64,000 nt of DNA from Yponomeuta sedellus (GCA_934045075.1 OW203727.1:24007311-24071310); one strand, 5' to 3'. Positions 1-10,710 are shown, counted from the stretch's first letter. The notes: generated from the sequence alone by a model not told the origin. Numbers and translations are program-made.

Positions 1-109
1 AGGTGATTAGAGTGTCTTTTTAGATGTAGATGGTAGGTACACTGATATAATAATGCAGCCTATATACCTAAGTGCCACTGCAGGGCTCAGTCCGTTTTAG
101 AAGAGAGAT

Positions 110-215
110 TATATGCTTATTCACGCGGTGGGCACGCGTGGCAATTAAGCCTGTATTCTCTCTATCTCTCTCTCGCTCGCAGAAAAGGCCTGTGCCCTGG
201 AGTGAGACGTACTTT
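110..215 (+). repeat. SINE tail fragment (family T tail)
   Basis: This resembles the 3' end of the tRNA-like family T copy at 4400-4651: a 'taattaagcc' block, a CT-rich run and then 'aggcctgtgccctg' before a GGACGT-like end. Only the tail is present; the tRNA-like head is missing. No coding potential. Confidence 0.55.
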
Positions 216-235
216 TTGTACACAGAAATTACAGT

Positions 236-350
236 AGTATCCCAGAGGGGTAGGTGACCAAGGACTACCACTTGCCACGATGCTGACAGATCACCTTCGC
301 TTCATCAACGTTCATAAGTCGTTGCATGCACGCACGCCGGCTCCGGGTAA
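236..350 (-). repeat. SINE-like family G, truncated copy
   Basis: Read on the minus strand this matches the copy at 58736-58856, sharing 'gttgcatgca', 'tcatcaacgtt', the CTGACAGATCA block and the 'cccagaggggtagg' end. The same family recurs at 14885-14995. At 58736 the family is an insertion with a target duplication and a (TATG)n tail, so it is a retroposed short element; this copy lacks that tail. Confidence 0.6.
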
Positions 351-489
351 TTTTTATCTTCCCCTTTGCTAATGCATCCCCTATTTGGTCGATGTATGTC
401 CGCCTGGAACGACCCTTACCAGCCCTTTCACTCACATTCGCAATATATATTTGTTTCGTCAATCTTTCTTCCTTCACCCTCTCCACATG

Positions 490-942
490 ACAGACAATAT
501 AATATAAAAATATGGTACAACAAAAAATATGGCCTTATTACTTAAAGGAATTTCTTCCATGTTCACCATAGACGGAAACAAGAAAGAAATTAAAGGCTAC
601 AACATAAAATAAAGCTTTACTAAATATAGCCATTAATCAAACTTACTATAAGGCTTAAATAGGTTTTCAAACTTACTATTTTAAAACTTGAACTCTATTG
701 CCGCTTCTATAGACAGCCCACCATAAAGTAATTGGTGGAATTCTGTCACTAAAACAAAGGCTAACCTAAAGGTCCTCCATACCAAACTCATTATGACATT
801 CCGCGATGACTCCGATAAATATCGAAGCCATAATTTGCTATCAGAACATCTTCGCGCTTGAAACGCGTACGTTCTATTAAGGCGCTACGTGGTGCTAACT
901 AGCGCCACCTATGAAAACGAATCATAACTTGTTTTATAAAAC
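490..942. other. No recognised feature
   Basis: AT-rich sequence without a credible coding frame, repeat match within the window, or structured RNA that I can see. Confidence 0.5.
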
Positions 943-1110
943 TTTAAAAACCTATTTAAAGGCTAAAAATTCCACCCATGCCGGGATTCGAACCCGCGAC
1001 CTCTGGCTATCTGTGCCAGCGCTCTTTCCAACTGAGCCAATGGGCGACTTAACTTATAAAACTTTTTCTTTAAATAGTGAACATTATAAATTTTAACAAT
1101 TGTGACAACT
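943..1110 (-). repeat. Family A tRNA-like element, 5'-truncated
   Basis: The minus strand carries the family A core: box-A-like 'ggctcagttggaaagagcgc', the anticodon-arm-like CTGGC/GCCAG stem, the 'gggttcgaatcccggcat' box B and the conserved right end 'tagcctttaaataggttttt'. The body to the right decays after about 1050. Sequence beyond is unrelated to other copies. It is a repeat rather than a tRNA gene because the same cloverleaf occurs embedded in about fifteen copies. Confidence 0.8.
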
Positions 1111-1848
1111 ATTTTTTGAACATGAAACTGAAACTTTTACAGTCTAACACCTAAAACTGGGACTTTAATCGATTTCCGCTAAAAATGCCGTTTTTTGGCA
1201 AAAATGCTTTAAAGTCCTAGGTTCTTGGACCTAAGTACTTATCTGTACCATATTTATAGACATTTATTATATGCCGCGGTATAAACGAAAGATATTTTTT
1301 TTTTGTGTTTGGTGGCGCACCTCGTAGCGCCTTAATGTCACCTCTTTAGTAAGGTCAATAACATGGAAACTTTGAACGAAAACTTTCGTGAGCACTACAC
1401 ATAATTAACTTTATTCATTACCAGGTCGGACTCTTTAAACAAAAAATCCAGTAACTGTATGCGGAATTAGTTAATAACATTAGAACTGTAACATAAAAAA
1501 TAAGGGGAAGGGACACGACCTCAAAAGCAGCCAGTTTCTGATTTGAACATGTCATTAATGAAATACTACGATATTTTTCTCTCTACGTAGGTTTAAAACC
1601 GATTTAAGATTAACTTAACCTCCTAAGTCCTGACCTTGAGGAGGTTAAACATTTAGATTAGACTAGCTGTGACCCTTTCCCTTGGGAATAAGATATTTCC
1701 CCGCAATAAAACATAGCCTATGTGTTAATCCAGAGTATCAGCTAACTTCATACAAAGTTTTATTAAAATCGTTCCAACCATTTAAGCATGAAGAATGTAA
1801 CAAAAATATACACTCACAAATTAGAAAAAACCTCTGGCACGGATAGCC
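1111..1848. other. No recognised feature, with a short family A scrap at the end
   Basis: AT-rich; no gene-like frame. The last ~20 bases (1831-1850) match the anticodon arm of family A ('ctggcacggatagccag'), directly abutting the MITE that follows. Confidence 0.5.
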
Positions 1849-2332
1849 AGAGTGCTTAGTGCGAGTTTTTTAACTACTCGATCGCGTTAACGTAAACTCA
1901 TATTTCTATGGCATCGAGGAAGCGCCACCTAGCGACAAGTATGGAAATTAAAATTGCTGAGTGCGAGTTGTAATGGTTTACGGTGAGAAGTGAACACGTT
2001 TACCAGCCAAAACACGAATAAACGCGAGTGCGAGTTGTACTGTGACAGCGTTTTGCCAGTTCGAACGGTTAACTTACTCATACTCACTACTCAATGCTCG
2101 ATTAACGCGGTAGTAAAGTTATTCGATTGGATCTGTCACAGTACAACTCGCACTCGCGTTTATTCGTATTTTGGCTCGTAAACGTGTTCACTTCTCAACG
2201 TAAACCATTACAACTCGCACTCAGCAATTTTAATTTCCATACTTGTCGCTAGGTGGCGCTTCCTCGATGCCATAGAAATATGAGTTTACGTTAACGCGAT
2301 CGAGTAGTTGAAAAACTCGCACTAAGCACTCT
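1849..2332. mobile_element. Family D MITE, full length with ~200-bp inverted arms
   Basis: The left arm (1849 to about 2047) and right arm (about 2135-2332) are near-perfect inverted repeats around an ~85-bp centre. Ends read AGAGTGCTTAGTGCGAG on the left and its complement on the right. No ORF of note lies inside, so this is a non-autonomous DNA element. Related, shorter copies are at 15756-15858 and 20056-20364, and a relic at 63735-63785. I see no clear target duplication; superfamily not assigned. Confidence 0.85.
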
Positions 2333-3380
2333 GCAGTGTGACGTTTATAGGCTACATAAAAAAAAGATTTTCTATTATATTTTACTTTGTATGATAATTT
2401 TAAAAACCTATTGAGAGGTTTTGTATGATAAATTAAGATTATTTATTTTAGTTGTTTATTTATTGTCCCTGTGAAACTAATTCAAAGGCCAATCCAAGCA
2501 ATTACTAGCCAATCCTTGTAAACGTTACCATTTAAGACAATGGCACATGCTCACGCGCCGGTGAGGCCGCATCACACTAGGTATGACGTAAAGGTCCTGT
2601 CAGACGGGAGCAGCGGTGGAGACAAATGGAGTCGTGAGTGCGAGGCCGTGGGATCGACTCCCGGACAGACGGACAAAGGGCAGGAGATGGGCTGCTACTC
2701 TGAAAGATCCACAACTAATTCATTACAATAGATAGAGAAGAATTCGAACATAATCCGTTGACGGAAAACCAGTGAGTCTCTAAAATGCATAGTTGTTCAA
2801 TAGGATTATGTTAGTACGGTAATTTCATTTACACTAGCGGTATTCTTGTAACCAATCGCTTTGCAATTATATAACCCGTACTACTTAACTCAGCGCCACT
2901 CGCGATTCGATCTTCTTCGCAAGAGAGTTATACCTCTGGAATGACATTAAATATTGCCACGCTTATTTAATTAAATTGAAAAACTATTTAAGTCAGCTAT
3001 TTAAAACTATTTATTTATTTGACTTTAGGGTCAGGTCAAGTTATTGTGTTCTTTGGTAATGACATTAACTTAACTGCAAAATAGAAAAAATACTTTATAA
3101 ATTAAACAAAAGTATTAAAGGTATGTGAGGTAGTAAAATAAGATCTAAAAAATGCAGTAAATATATTACATTGGTCACATTAAAATAAAAACGAAAAAAT
3201 AATAAAATTGTCATAGAATTACAATTGAAATTATATTTTTTATTTTTATATATAAATAAATTATAAATTAAGAATAAAAACAATAAAAAAAAAAAACAAC
3301 TTTTATTTTCTTTTACTGAAAATTTTACAACAAAATAGAGAAAAGATGAGAACATTGAAATCTAGAATGAAATGTTTCTG
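2333..3380. other. Non-coding stretch with one tRNA-like fragment
   Basis: Around 2610-2670 there is a box-B-like 'gggatcgactcccgg' in a GC-richer block, suggesting a decayed tRNA-derived SINE with no second copy that I recognise. From 3040 to 3360 the sequence is strongly AT-rich. No gene is apparent. Confidence 0.4.
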
Positions 3381-3475
3381 ATGTCGTTGTTTCTGGTTCC
3401 CACGACACAGAGTATCCTAGTGTAGGGCCAGAGGCAATGTATGTGCCTGTATGTAAATGTTATGTTATGTTAAAT
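3381..3475 (+). repeat. Family E SINE, 3' part only
   Basis: Contains the 'tctggttcccacgacacag' and 'tatcctagtgt' blocks that follow the tRNA-like head in the complete copy at 5020-5200. The head is absent. Confidence 0.65.
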
Positions 3476-3882
3476 GAAATCGAAAAAGAATCGAAATACT
3501 TTTCCATTTGTAACAGATTCACAAAATATTGAGCTTTTGTTTCCAAATCCATTGTATGATCTCAGTAGTTCAAAGATACAGAGTAGGCGCCCGAGCAATC
3601 GTTATGAATTGAAGATGTGCTAAATGTTAGCGACTGAATATGTTTTATTAGCATTCACTGAGTCTGGAAACAAGCTCTTAAAAATACTAGCATAAAGGTC
3701 AAAATAGATCGACGTGATATTGTGTTTAATATTTTAATTCAATTCAATTTGTCACATTCTAGATCACGTTCACGTTATTAAATCATTTTAGGCAAACCTT
3801 GAAACGTCTCCAAGTGGTCTTGGAAACGTATTTTACCTTTATTACGATTTATGCATCATCTTTATGGTCTTTCAATGTCAAG
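3476..3882. other. No recognised feature
   Basis: No gene-like frame or repeat match seen. Confidence 0.45.
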
Positions 3883-4005
3883 AGCTGCGGTGGTAGCGGA
3901 GCAGTAGAACGCCGGCTTTTCATTCAAATGGTCGTGGGTTCGAATCCCGGTATGTAGCAATGACATTGTTTTCTAACTTACGTACATTTATCCTTAATAA
4001 TACTA
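3883..4005 (+). repeat. tRNA-like SINE head
   Basis: Box A-like 'gtggtagcggagcagtagaa' and box B 'gtgggttcgaatcccgg' are followed by the 'caatgacattgttttctaac' linker seen in family T copies. This is a tRNA-derived SINE fragment lacking the rest of the tail. Confidence 0.65.
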
Positions 4006-4110
4006 TAAACGCTAAACTTTGTACCTAAGTATGGATGGATGGAGGTTTGTTACTCTTTCACGTAAAAACTACTGAATGGATTTTATTAAAACTTTACAAT
4101 AATATTTTTT

Positions 4111-4285
4111 TTTAAAAACCTATTTAGAGGCTAAAAATTCCACCCATGCCGGGACTCGAACCCGCGACCCCTGGATAACCGTGCCAGCGCTCTCCCAACT
4201 GAGCTAATGGGCGACTCACCGGCATCAATGAAATTATGAACCTCTATACAATACTCTCTGTATTACGTATAAGCAGCAAAATTTG
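4111..4285 (-). repeat. Family A tRNA-like element
   Basis: On the minus strand: body end 'tgccggtgagtcgcccatta', the tRNA-like core, then the conserved right end 'tagcctctaaataggttttt'. The anticodon region carries a few changes relative to other copies. The 5' body is truncated at about 4285. Confidence 0.8.
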
Positions 4286-4394
4286 CATTGCCTGCCTGTA
4301 TGTTACACAAATTTGAAGATATACCTACGTAACTTTAAAAATAAATAGTCAGGGATTCGTTTTTTGAAAATCTTTGTTTTTTTTTAATTCATCT

Positions 4395-4655
4395 ATTCTT
4401 GAAGCGGTGTTGTCCAATAGGAAGAATATTGGACTCGGAAGCGAGAGCCCCAGGTTCGATTCCCAGTGCGAGCATGTACCAATGACTTTGTTTTCTAACT
4501 TATTTACATTTGTGAAATTATAGTAGCAATACCACTCGCTGACGGTGAAGGAAAACATCGCGAGGAAACGTGAGGAAATTGCCAATCCGCGGTGGTAATT
4601 AAGCCCATACTATCTCTCTCTGAGAGAAGGCCTGTGCCCTGTAGTGGGACGTTTA
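4395..4655 (+). repeat. Family T tRNA-derived SINE, near full length
   Basis: A tRNA-like head ('gggttcgat'-type box B, here 'caggttcgattcccagtgcg') is followed by the shared linker 'atgtaccaatgactttgttt', the 'gtgaaggaaaacatcgcgag' block and a tail ending 'ggcctgtgccctgtagtggg'. Further copies at 10711, 11858, 16665 and, inverted, 26545. Confidence 0.75.
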
Positions 4656-4774
4656 TAAGTCCTTTAGTTGGAAGCCGCCGCCTAATGAACGTTCTCGGCA
4701 GTAAATCCGACGGCTAATTCTATCAGTTGACTGCATATATATTTATTTTATAAACTTTTGCTATATTGCGAAAC

Positions 4775-4975
4775 TGATAGCCGACAGGGCCGAAAAGTTC
4801 TCGAATGGAGAGCATTATCGGCAAACGTAGCGTAGGAAGACCAGACACGAGATGGACAGAAGACCTCAACCAAGCAACCTAGTGGCAGGACGCTGGATGC
4901 AAGTGACTTCCAACCGGTCTTTCTGGAAATCCACGGAGGGGGCCTGTGTCTAGTGGGCTTCTTGTGGCTGCGTAA
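4775..4975 (+). pseudogene. Non-LTR retrotransposon fragment, RT-protein carboxyl end
   Basis: Conceptual pieces resemble the 'VLEW..GKRSVGRP.TRW.EDL' and 'AGRWMQ' region seen in the better-preserved copies at 7063-7488 and 17290-17650, but the frame is broken and the sequence diverged. It is a dead 3' fragment of a LINE. Confidence 0.55.
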
Positions 4976-5019
4976 TGACTATATTGTTAGGCTTGTTGGA
5001 GTTTCCAGATAAATTGACG

Positions 5020-5215
5020 ACATCTGTGGCGTAGCGGTAGCGCATCTGCCTACCATGCAAGAGGTCGCGGGTTCGAACCCCGGCTGGGGACAAAAAAAAA
5101 ACCCAGGGCTTGGATGTTTACATGTTTGTGATGTTGTTTCTGGTTCCCACGACACAGGGTATCCTAGTGTGGGGCCAGAAGCAATGGGCCAGAAGCTTGG
5201 ATATAAATGTTGTTG
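5020..5215 (+). repeat. Family E tRNA-derived SINE, full copy
   Basis: Box A 'gtggcgtagcggtagcgcat' and box B 'gcgggttcgaaccccggctg' are followed by an A-run, 'gcttggatgtttacatgttt', and 'gttcccacgacacagggtat'. Copies: 18315-18490 (+), 37750-37935 (-), partial at 3381 and 46925. Confidence 0.8.
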
Positions 5216-5866
5216 TTATTAAATCTTTGATTTGAAATGCACCTTTTGTGTAATTCTGTTCAGTTATAGAGGTCAAGAAGGTAAAATTGATTTAGAATCC
5301 ATTCGACGCTCTGTAGCAAACGCAGCGCGTGAGTGGTATTGTATCATCTTACCTTACAGTTTGCGTCATTGTCGAAACCTTTGCGATTTATGTTAATCGT
5401 CATCTGATTTGACGAAACATTTTTCTTACCGCCGGTTTCTGAATTTATTTAAGCTGAATTTATTTACTGAAGCCTACAAAACAGAATACAGTCGTTTGTA
5501 CTACAAAATTAACTTAAATATATGTTTGTGTTCCGGACTGTAGTGTAGTCCAAAGTATGTAAACATAGAAGTTTGGCAAAATGTAAGAGGGATGTGCAGT
5601 CCTTAATCTAAAGCATAATGAAATGGTCTAATTAGCGCAGATACTGCGGCTTAATGAACGTTACAAGTCATTTAGGTGTCCATTTCAAAATCTAGATCAT
5701 ATTGGAGAAAAAATGGACAAAAAAAGTTAGAACTAAAGTTGCTGTGAGGAATTAATGAGTAAAGCGTTGGACGAAGGCGGGTCAGACATTATAAAACTGA
5801 TCATTTTGATGAACTTTGAAGGCCTTTGTCCAAAAAGTTTTTATGTGTGTTGTGGTATTTGAATAA
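5216..5866. other. Non-coding stretch; short family F repeat at 5630-5730
   Basis: The segment 'actgcggcttaatgaacgtt' plus 'catttcaaaatctagatcat' at 5645-5705 recurs at 30065-30180 (+) and 35545-35690 (-), so it is an interspersed repeat, perhaps a LINE 3' end. The rest shows nothing recognisable. Confidence 0.5.
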
Positions 5867-5902
5867 ATGTTTTTCTATTCTATTCTATTCTATTCTATTC
5901 TA
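5867..5902 (+). repeat. (TTCTA)n microsatellite
   Basis: About six to seven perfect TTCTA pentamers. Confidence 0.95.
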
Positions 5903-6034
5903 AAAATATCAAAAATTGATAATTCGGTGAAGAAGAATGAAGATTCAAAATACTAAGAATAGTAAATAAGAAAAATAATAAATATATAATTGACATTAAC
6001 CTGCGACTAAATACTACTTTACGATTGTTACAAT

Positions 6035-6175
6035 AATATTTAATATTGTTAGCTGCTGCGGTAGTCACGGGACGGTCACCCATCCTGCACCTGACCGCGC
6101 CTGTTGCTGCTTAACTCAAGTGATTGGTTCCAATCTAGGCGACTAGGCCACGAGTGCTTCTGAGATTCAATACTA
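6035..6175 (-). repeat. Family B 5S-derived SINE, head only, part of a composite repeat
   Basis: Minus strand carries the 5S-like head: 'gttaagcagcaacaggcgcg' and 'ggatgggtgaccgtcccgtg'. It joins the LINE-tail repeat at 6190 through the same linker found at 23420-23445, so the pair spread together. Confidence 0.75.
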
Positions 6176-6179
6176 AATG

Positions 6180-6440
6180 GGTATTCTTCTCCAGGCTATA
6201 TTAGTCCACTGCTGGATATAGCCCTCTCCTAATGAGCGCAAGGTTGTGCCATCATTACAGGGTAATGCCCATAATCCCCACGCTGGGCATGCGGGTTGAG
6301 GATCGCAGTTTGGTAGAATTGTACTGTAGGGGGCGCTGCTGCCCACCCCCTGGTTTGAGTCCCTTAGTCGCCTTTTACGACACCCGCGGGAAGAATTTGG
6401 GTTGGTGTTATTCTCTAGGCCGACACCACACAGCAAATGG
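6180..6440. repeat. Family C repeat (LINE tail joined to a GC-rich segment)
   Basis: Starts with the inverted LINE 3' end ('ggctatattagtccactgct', 'ctcctaatgagcgc') and continues into 'gggggcgctgctgcccaccc', 'gtcgccttttacgacacccg' and 'ttgggttggtg'. Copies at 23440-23640 and 47200-47460. The open frames here are only fortuitous. Confidence 0.75.
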
Positions 6441-6840
6441 GTATTAACTAATGATTTTACATACGTACAATTAATTAAGACACTAGTCAAACGTTTACTC
6501 GAATAGAACACAACATTAGTATTTACTTATATTGCAATGTGAATAACATTACACGCAGATTATCATCAGCACTAACATTAGCTCAATGGTAATCCAAATA
6601 TGTATAATGTTTTGTAATTCCAAAGACGTTTGATAAAAGAGCCGCAGTTAAATATTGGGCAATAAATAATGTGGCGGCAATTTGCAGGTTTATTCATTGA
6701 ATATATTCATCAGTTGTTACACTGCGTCATATTGCCTTGGCCTTGCGTTGGCACAGTAAGACACAAACGAAAATTGCTAAAGATAAATCAGTCAAGTTAA
6801 AACGCTATTCGATACTAATGACCACCAATCCTCCATTTAT
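6441..6840. other. No recognised feature
   Basis: AT-rich, no gene or repeat match seen. Confidence 0.45.
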
Positions 6841-6844
6841 GTCC

Positions 6845-7055
6845 TTTAACATCGATATTCGATATCAACCCTTTGTATGTCACCACTCCTGGGGCAAGGG
6901 TCTCTTCTAAGGCTAGGCCATACTCGGGAGCCAAGTCCGGGTTGGTGGAGGATTGTAAGACAGTGGCGAGTCTTACTGTCGGAAGTTATCAAGCCGCCCC
7001 TAAGCCCTCTGACATGGCTTAACGTGCCTTGACTTGCTTAACTCAAGTCATCATC
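6845..7055 (-). repeat. Family B 5S-derived SINE, 3' part
   Basis: Contains (inverted) the tail block: 'tatcaaccctttgtatgtca', 'ggccatactcgggagcc', 'gggttggtggaggattgtaa', then 'gccgcccctaagccctctga'. The 5S-like head is missing. Confidence 0.7.
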
Positions 7056-7062
7056 GTCATCG

Positions 7063-7488
7063 TCAGGCTATACTAGTCCACTGCTGGACATAGCCCTTCC
7101 CTAATGAGCGCCATAGCGCCCTGTCTTCAGCTTGCTGCATCCAGCATCTGCCTGCAGTTTTTCGCAGATCGTCATCCCACCTAGTCGGAGGGCGTCCTAC
7201 ACTACGCTTGCCGAGTCGTGGTCTCCACTCAAGGACACGTTTGCTCCAACGGTTGTCGGTTCTTCGCGAGATATGGCCAGCCCACTGCCACTTCAGCTTG
7301 CCGATTCTCTGAGCTATGTCGATAACTTTGGTTCTCTGTCGGATGCATTCGTAACGAATCCTATCATCCAGAGAAACTCCGAGCATAGCTCTCTCCATAG
7401 CTCGCTGAGCGACTTTGAACTGGTGGACCAACCCTTTCGTGAGTGTCCATGTCTCGGCTCCGTAGGTCACATGACAGGTAGGATGCAC
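7063..7488 (-). pseudogene. Non-LTR retrotransposon RT-protein C-terminal remnant (141 codons open)
   Basis: Conceptual product contains YGAETWTLTK, a RAMERAMLGVSL block, W..GH..RRTDNRW and GRPPTRWDDDL, the carboxyl region typical of insect reverse transcriptase proteins of the endonuclease/RT LINE type. No RT catalytic YADD box or endonuclease domain is in this segment, so it is a 5'-truncated copy. The minus-strand 3' end ('atgtccagcagtggactagt', 'atagcctga') is the usual terminus of this LINE and recurs at 11225, 14720, 17620, 49315 and 61810. Non-functional. Confidence 0.8.
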
Positions 7489-7880
7489 TGATTAAAAACT
7501 TTCGTTTTCAAGCATTGCGGTATGGATGACTTGAGAAAACATGGTTATTTTTCCCGCTGCCTTTTTCTCCACTACACTACGGCCCGAAGGCAGCGGCTTT
7601 CACTTTCATATTACATTGTACTTTGACATTCAGCAAACAGAATGTGAATTCTTTACGTTGAAACCAATTGAATGGGAATTGCTTAGTGCTTAGGCCCTTT
7701 TAAGTTTCGTGAATCGACTTGTGCCCAGTGCCCACATATTCCAATGATCAAATAGTTGCCCAGCTATGCCTTTCATACCTTACTTACCTTCCATGCAACA
7801 CAAACACTTGACCTGGTCCCAAACGAGGATACAATGTAACCAGGCAAGTTATAGTCACGGAAACACAACCAGAATAAGGC
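7489..7880. other. No recognised feature
   Basis: No gene-like frame or repeat match seen. Confidence 0.4.
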
Positions 7881-7882
7881 TG

Positions 7883-7978
7883 ATTGTACAAATGTACGGC
7901 GGCCTCCAGTGGGAATCGCACCCACGACCTCTGTCTTAGTAATGAAGTACCTTAACGGCTAGACCAACGACGCAGTCA
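7883..7978 (-). repeat. tRNA-like sequence, probable SINE head
   Basis: Minus strand: box B-like 'gtgggtgcgattcccactgg' with an upstream arm-like segment. No second copy recognised; the box B T-loop is imperfect, so a working tRNA gene is unlikely. Confidence 0.45.
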
Positions 7979-8171
7979 AATTATTAGTCAAATTAGTCGA
8001 TAAGTTACCCAGTGATCTTAGATTTAGGTATTATATAGATAGAGAACACTTTATTGCACAACCAGAAAAAAACAATACAACCATAATTTCTTAAATTTAA
8101 GTAATTTTATTGCTATATGTACTGTATCGCACACGAAACATTAAACAGAACATAACATTATACTATTTTTA

Positions 8172-8331
8172 TTTTTAATGCACTAACCCGTGCTAAGGAC
8201 AAATTTAAAAACCTATTTAGAGGCTAAAAATTTCACCCATGCCCATCTGGCACGGATAGCCAGAGGTTGCGGGTTCGAATCCCGGCATGGGTGAAATTTT
8301 AGCCTCTAAATAGGTTTTTAAAGGACATAAC
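8172..8331. repeat. Family A fold-back derivative
   Basis: Both ends carry the family A terminal segment in opposite orientations ('aacctatttagaggctaaaa' left, its complement right), with the tRNA-like core reduced to its anticodon arm and box B. The distal block 'aatgcactaacccgtgctaa' is present on the left side only. See the parallel structure at 30874-31023. Confidence 0.75.
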
Positions 8332-8334
8332 ATA

Positions 8335-8450
8335 AAAAATTACATGTACAAAGGCGAGCTTATCTCTGAAAGAGATTTCTTCCAGCAAACTTCGGAAGCG
8401 AGAGTCGGAGAAGCAGTAAACAGCGGGTCTATATACGTGTACAAAATATA
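8335..8450 (+). repeat. LINE 3'-end-like fragment
   Basis: Shares 'gtacaaaggcgagcttat' and the 'atttcttccagc' block with 29705-29760 and, more loosely, 14030-14070. The block at 8040-8060 ('ctttattgcaca') belongs to the same tail, split by the family A insertion at 8172. Confidence 0.5.
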
Positions 8451-8935
8451 CTACGTAAATATTGAATAACCTATGTAACTATAGAAGAGATAAATAAACT
8501 CCGTAAACTAAAATATAGAAAAAAAAACTACATAGATATAAACTTAAATTATATAGCTCAATGTTACGACAGAGATAGATTACGATAGATGCTCTTTCAA
8601 TAGCTTCTTAAACGTACCAACAGAATTTATACATAATGAATTTAAGAATGTAATTTTATTTAGACTAGTATCAATACAAGGCGGCCAAAGATTGCTGTAT
8701 GCTATAAGAGCTGTTTAACCTTTAGCGCCTAGATCACAAGAGTCTTCACAGCTGATAACAAAGATCGCTGACAGGGTAGATTGCGGATAACGTGTGCTGC
8801 CGTTTGTATAATAGACAGACTGATATTTGTTAGGTAATAGGTGTTACGTAGTATGGGTGAGGTTTAGCAATGGAAGATTTGAATAAAAGTGCGAGTATCA
8901 GAAAGAAAAATCAAGTAAATGAATCCGTAATTCAG
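8451..8935. other. No recognised feature
   Basis: No gene-like frame or repeat match seen. Confidence 0.4.
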
Positions 8936-8939
8936 ATAA

Positions 8940-9335
8940 TCGATATCAACCCTTGTGTGTCCCCACTGTTGGGGCACGAATCTCTTCCTGCATCGCAGGA
9001 AGGTTAGGCCATATTCCACCAGGTTCTGGATGGCTGCGTCAGGTGTCCGTCAGATGGGTGACCATCCCGTGACTACCGCTAGTGGATTTTTTTCCGAGTG
9101 CTTCCGTGCTTCGCAAGGCCCGCTAAGCCGTTGGTGCCGGCTGTCATATCGTGCCAGAGGTTACGCCATGTGAGAGGCCTTACGGGCGGCTTGATAACTT
9201 GTGACAGTTAAGACCTTACAATCCTCCACCAACCCAGACTTGGACCCCGTGATGGAGTATCGCCTATCCTTTCTGCGACGCTGGAAGAGATCCGTGCCCC
9301 CAACAGTGGGGACTTAGAAAAGGGGTTAATATCGA
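8940..9335 (+). repeat. Family B 5S-derived SINE with inverted tail at its 5' side
   Basis: From about 9030 the plus strand runs through the 5S-like C-box region 'agatgggtgaccatcccgtg', the GC-rich middle and the full tail to about 9334. The first ~80 bases (8940-9023) are the same tail in reverse orientation, so the 5S head has been replaced by an inverted tail and the copy can fold back. Confidence 0.75.
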
Positions 9336-10333
9336 AGCGAAGAATTCAACGTAGTCTTTAAATTACGTTTGTGAGAAATCTTAATGGAATTCTCAATTCA
9401 GAAACCGACGGTAAGTGAACTTTCGGTTGGCCGCCAGAGTGTCGTAAACCGCCTACTATGGCCTACTCGGGTCATCCTCATCGATTATGCAAATGGACGA
9501 CCGATGATGCTAATGTCAATCAAAGGTAGGCCGGGGCTCCGTTGTCATACGAGAATGCCGTGCAGGTTAATAAGCCGTAAGTCGGTTGTTGATCCGTCAT
9601 GCGCCCGTCAACTCTACGTCATGCAGGTTGTATATCTATAAAATATGTGTCTAAATAATGTCTAAATATAGGAAGAGATGCTACTTGCCTGTAAGGTCTT
9701 GTAGTAAAAAAAATCGAGAAATTTATGTTTCGCGGTAGAAAGTGAACAACATTATGCAAAATCCAAATCTTCTTTCGTAATCTCGCATTCACCGTTATAT
9801 TCTAGACTCAATATTGCAAAACAGTACATTCGGTTTGCAAAAAAAATATAAAATGAAACCGAAACATGATAATGAGTACATACAACGTGTTATTGAAATT
9901 AACTCAGTTCCTTGCATGGGTGCGAGGTGTATGAAACGACAATAATTAGCAAATCCTTTTACTACGCCAAGAAGAATAGTTTCTTTATTATATAAATCCT
10001 GATAACAGTTTTTTTACTTTCGATAATTGGTAGCAACTTTCATCGTTACGATATTGCAAGGCAAAACATGCTCTATACCTCACATACAAACAACACCTTG
10101 TTTAAACACAACACACATGTTTTACAAGCTCTTTCATCACGCAAAAATTTCATATTATCAATAAACATTGCTAGAAATGGTTCAATTATCCATACTGAAG
10201 AAACGGTTTGTAGATATCGCGTTATTTATTTTAATAACACGTTATAAACAATATGCTCAGATGCTATAGTGAAACATTGTCTTAATATTAACTGTGTGGG
10301 TATCAAGGACAGCTATACTATTAATTGGCAACA
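9336..10333. other. No recognised feature
   Basis: No convincing gene. The frame at 9384-9641 has no recognisable domain. The rest is AT-rich. Confidence 0.4.
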
Positions 10334-10384
10334 TTTTATGACATAGTTTATTTTGGCACTGGCAAAATAAACTATGTCATAAAA
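10334..10384. repeat. Perfect 22-bp hairpin
   Basis: Arms 10334-10355 and 10363-10384 are exact reverse complements around a 7-base loop. No second copy seen. Could be a tiny fold-back element or a chance hairpin. Confidence 0.85.
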
Positions 10385-10543
10385 TTAACTTAGTTTAACA
10401 CGTCAAGTTCACATCTGCCCCCCACCATGGTCGTCTCGTCCCGAGCAATGCGCCCGCGCACAATCACGCGCCAAGTGAATGTCCGGCGGCCGCTCCGTAG
10501 ATAGCGAAGGTAGTACCTCTACATAATTTATATTTTCATTTTA

Positions 10544-10650
10544 TTACCAAAATATGCGGCATGACCTCAGTGACATTCGTCGCGGGTCAAGGCCGCTTCA
10601 CATGCGCGAGGCCCTGGGGTCGAGTCCCGGCATGTACCAAGTACCAATCA
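10544..10650 (+). repeat. tRNA-like SINE head
   Basis: Box B-like 'ggggtcgagtcccggcatg' followed by 'taccaatcactttacgta', as in family T. Head divergent. It precedes a proper family T copy by about 70 bp. Confidence 0.5.
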
Positions 10651-10710
10651 CTTTACGTATGACTATCGATTTTTGCTTTGTATTGAGATTCTGCCATAAA
10701 AAGCTAGTAT

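Noticed and set aside
2037..2050. Open frames at 1990-2181 and 19987-20223 with near-identical peptides
   Set aside because: Both come from the arm and centre of the family D MITE; the identity reflects the repeat, not a gene.
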